This document shows positions 5,930-6,180 of a DNA stretch of 6,180 nt, in pieces. A model generated the notes under the pieces. The model was not told where the DNA came from and did not search any database. It saw only the letters and a program-made list of their open reading frames with translations. The DNA is from an uncultured Pseudorhodobacter sp. (GTDB lineage: Bacteria; Pseudomonadota; Alphaproteobacteria; Rhodobacterales; Rhodobacteraceae): positions 1 to 6,180 of the forward strand of contig CAMFIX010000197.1 of the NCBI GenBank assembly GCA_945952425.1, written 5' to 3'. The translations under genes were made by a program, and so were the position numbers. Each line of letters begins with the position of its first letter. Positions within the stretch are counted from its first letter, which is position 1.

Positions 5930-6180
5930 TTACAGATTGGCGGCCAGCCGCGCCATGACGCGGCCAAAGCGCGGCGTCACCCGGTCGCGCGCGATGTGGC
6001 GCCCTTGGGTGACGATGTGCCGCCCGGCCGACCAGACCTCGCGCACCAGGCGGTCGTCGCCCGCGAAGGCGAACGTGTCCAAGAGCCGGTCGCCCTGCCG
6101 CCCGGCCATATCGGGGCCACTGGCATCCAGCGCCACCAGGTCCGCCCACATCCCCGGCGCGATGGCGCCAGAGGCCCGCC
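5930..6180 (-). CDS. hutF: Formimidoylglutamate deiminase HutF (C-terminal 82 residues)
   Basis: This is the 3' end of a gene entering from the right edge; 82 codons plus the TAA stop are visible. The frame stays open to the edge, so the ATG at 6151 is an internal methionine, not a start. The segment shows the end of an amidohydrolase: GAIAPGMWADLVALD is the family's characteristic return to the small beta-sandwich, followed by FAFAGDDRLVREVWSAGRHI and GRHIARD, close to HutF C-termini. HutF is a cytoplasmic zinc hydrolase that converts N-formimino-L-glutamate to N-formyl-L-glutamate and ammonia in the five-step histidine degradation route, after HutH, HutU and HutI and before HutG. The metal ligands and catalytic residues are outside the window. 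Related amidohydrolases (guanine deaminase, atrazine chlorohydrolase types) share the fold, but the adjacent hutC favours HutF. Confidence 0.88.
   Translation of the reverse strand, partial: RASGAIAPGMWADLVALDASGPDMAGRQGDRLLDTFAFAGDDRLVREVWSAGRHIVTQGRHIARDRVTPRFGRVMARLAANL

Noticed and set aside
5930..6151. A stand-alone 73-codon gene starting at 6151
   Set aside because: The frame stays open upstream to the window edge and encodes the expected preceding HutF residues (RASGAIAPG), so this is the end of a longer gene.
1..6180. Search for tRNA, rRNA, CRISPR repeats, insertion-sequence ends or riboswitches
   Set aside because: No cloverleaf-like segment, spaced direct repeats, transposase-like protein or long terminal inverted repeats seen; the longest intergenic gap is 128 bp, and none holds a structure I recognise as a riboswitch.

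Overview
This is a GC-rich window that looks like an alphaproteobacterium, most likely of the Rhodobacteraceae type (Paracoccus, Rhodobacter or roseobacter relatives). That placement is inferred from the high-GC coding bias, the tandem FAD/GcvT-fusion oxidoreductases, the HutF route of histidine breakdown and the protein sequences. No rRNA or other direct taxonomic marker is present.

Left part (1-2733): a minus-strand pair of related FAD-dependent demethylating dehydrogenases. The first is a complete 812-residue dimethylglycine/sarcosine dehydrogenase-like protein (flavin domain plus GcvT-like folate domain). The second is a paralog of which only the first 47 codons lie in the window. A LysR-type regulator is divergently transcribed. 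The 101-bp intergenic region holds a good sigma-70-like promoter for the dehydrogenase and a perfect LysR box (ATC-N9-GAT inside a 7-bp inverted repeat), centred about 65 bp upstream of the predicted transcription start. This is the classic layout of a LysR regulator controlling a divergent catabolic operon, here probably for methylated glycines or a related N-methyl amine.

Middle part (3576-5093): a tightly coupled minus-strand pair. A small lipoprotein has a C-terminal signature like the TbpB-type beta-barrel domain. Three bases after its stop begins an exported beta-rich protein that resembles the barrel domain of Slam (DUF560, surface lipoprotein assembly modifier) but lacks the usual N-terminal TPR region. 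I read this as a candidate minimal surface-lipoprotein secretion pair, and it is the most interesting item in the window. The lipoprotein gene is much less GC-rich than its neighbours. The Slam-like gene converges on lysR, and the two share a CTAG that supplies both stop codons.

Right part (5193-6180): a minus-strand hut segment. It holds the 3' end of hutF (formimidoylglutamate deiminase), then hutC (GntR/UTRA histidine-utilization repressor), then a plausible intrinsic terminator that separates it from the lipoprotein operon.

There is no non-coding stretch longer than about 130 bp. I saw no tRNA, rRNA, CRISPR array or insertion sequence.
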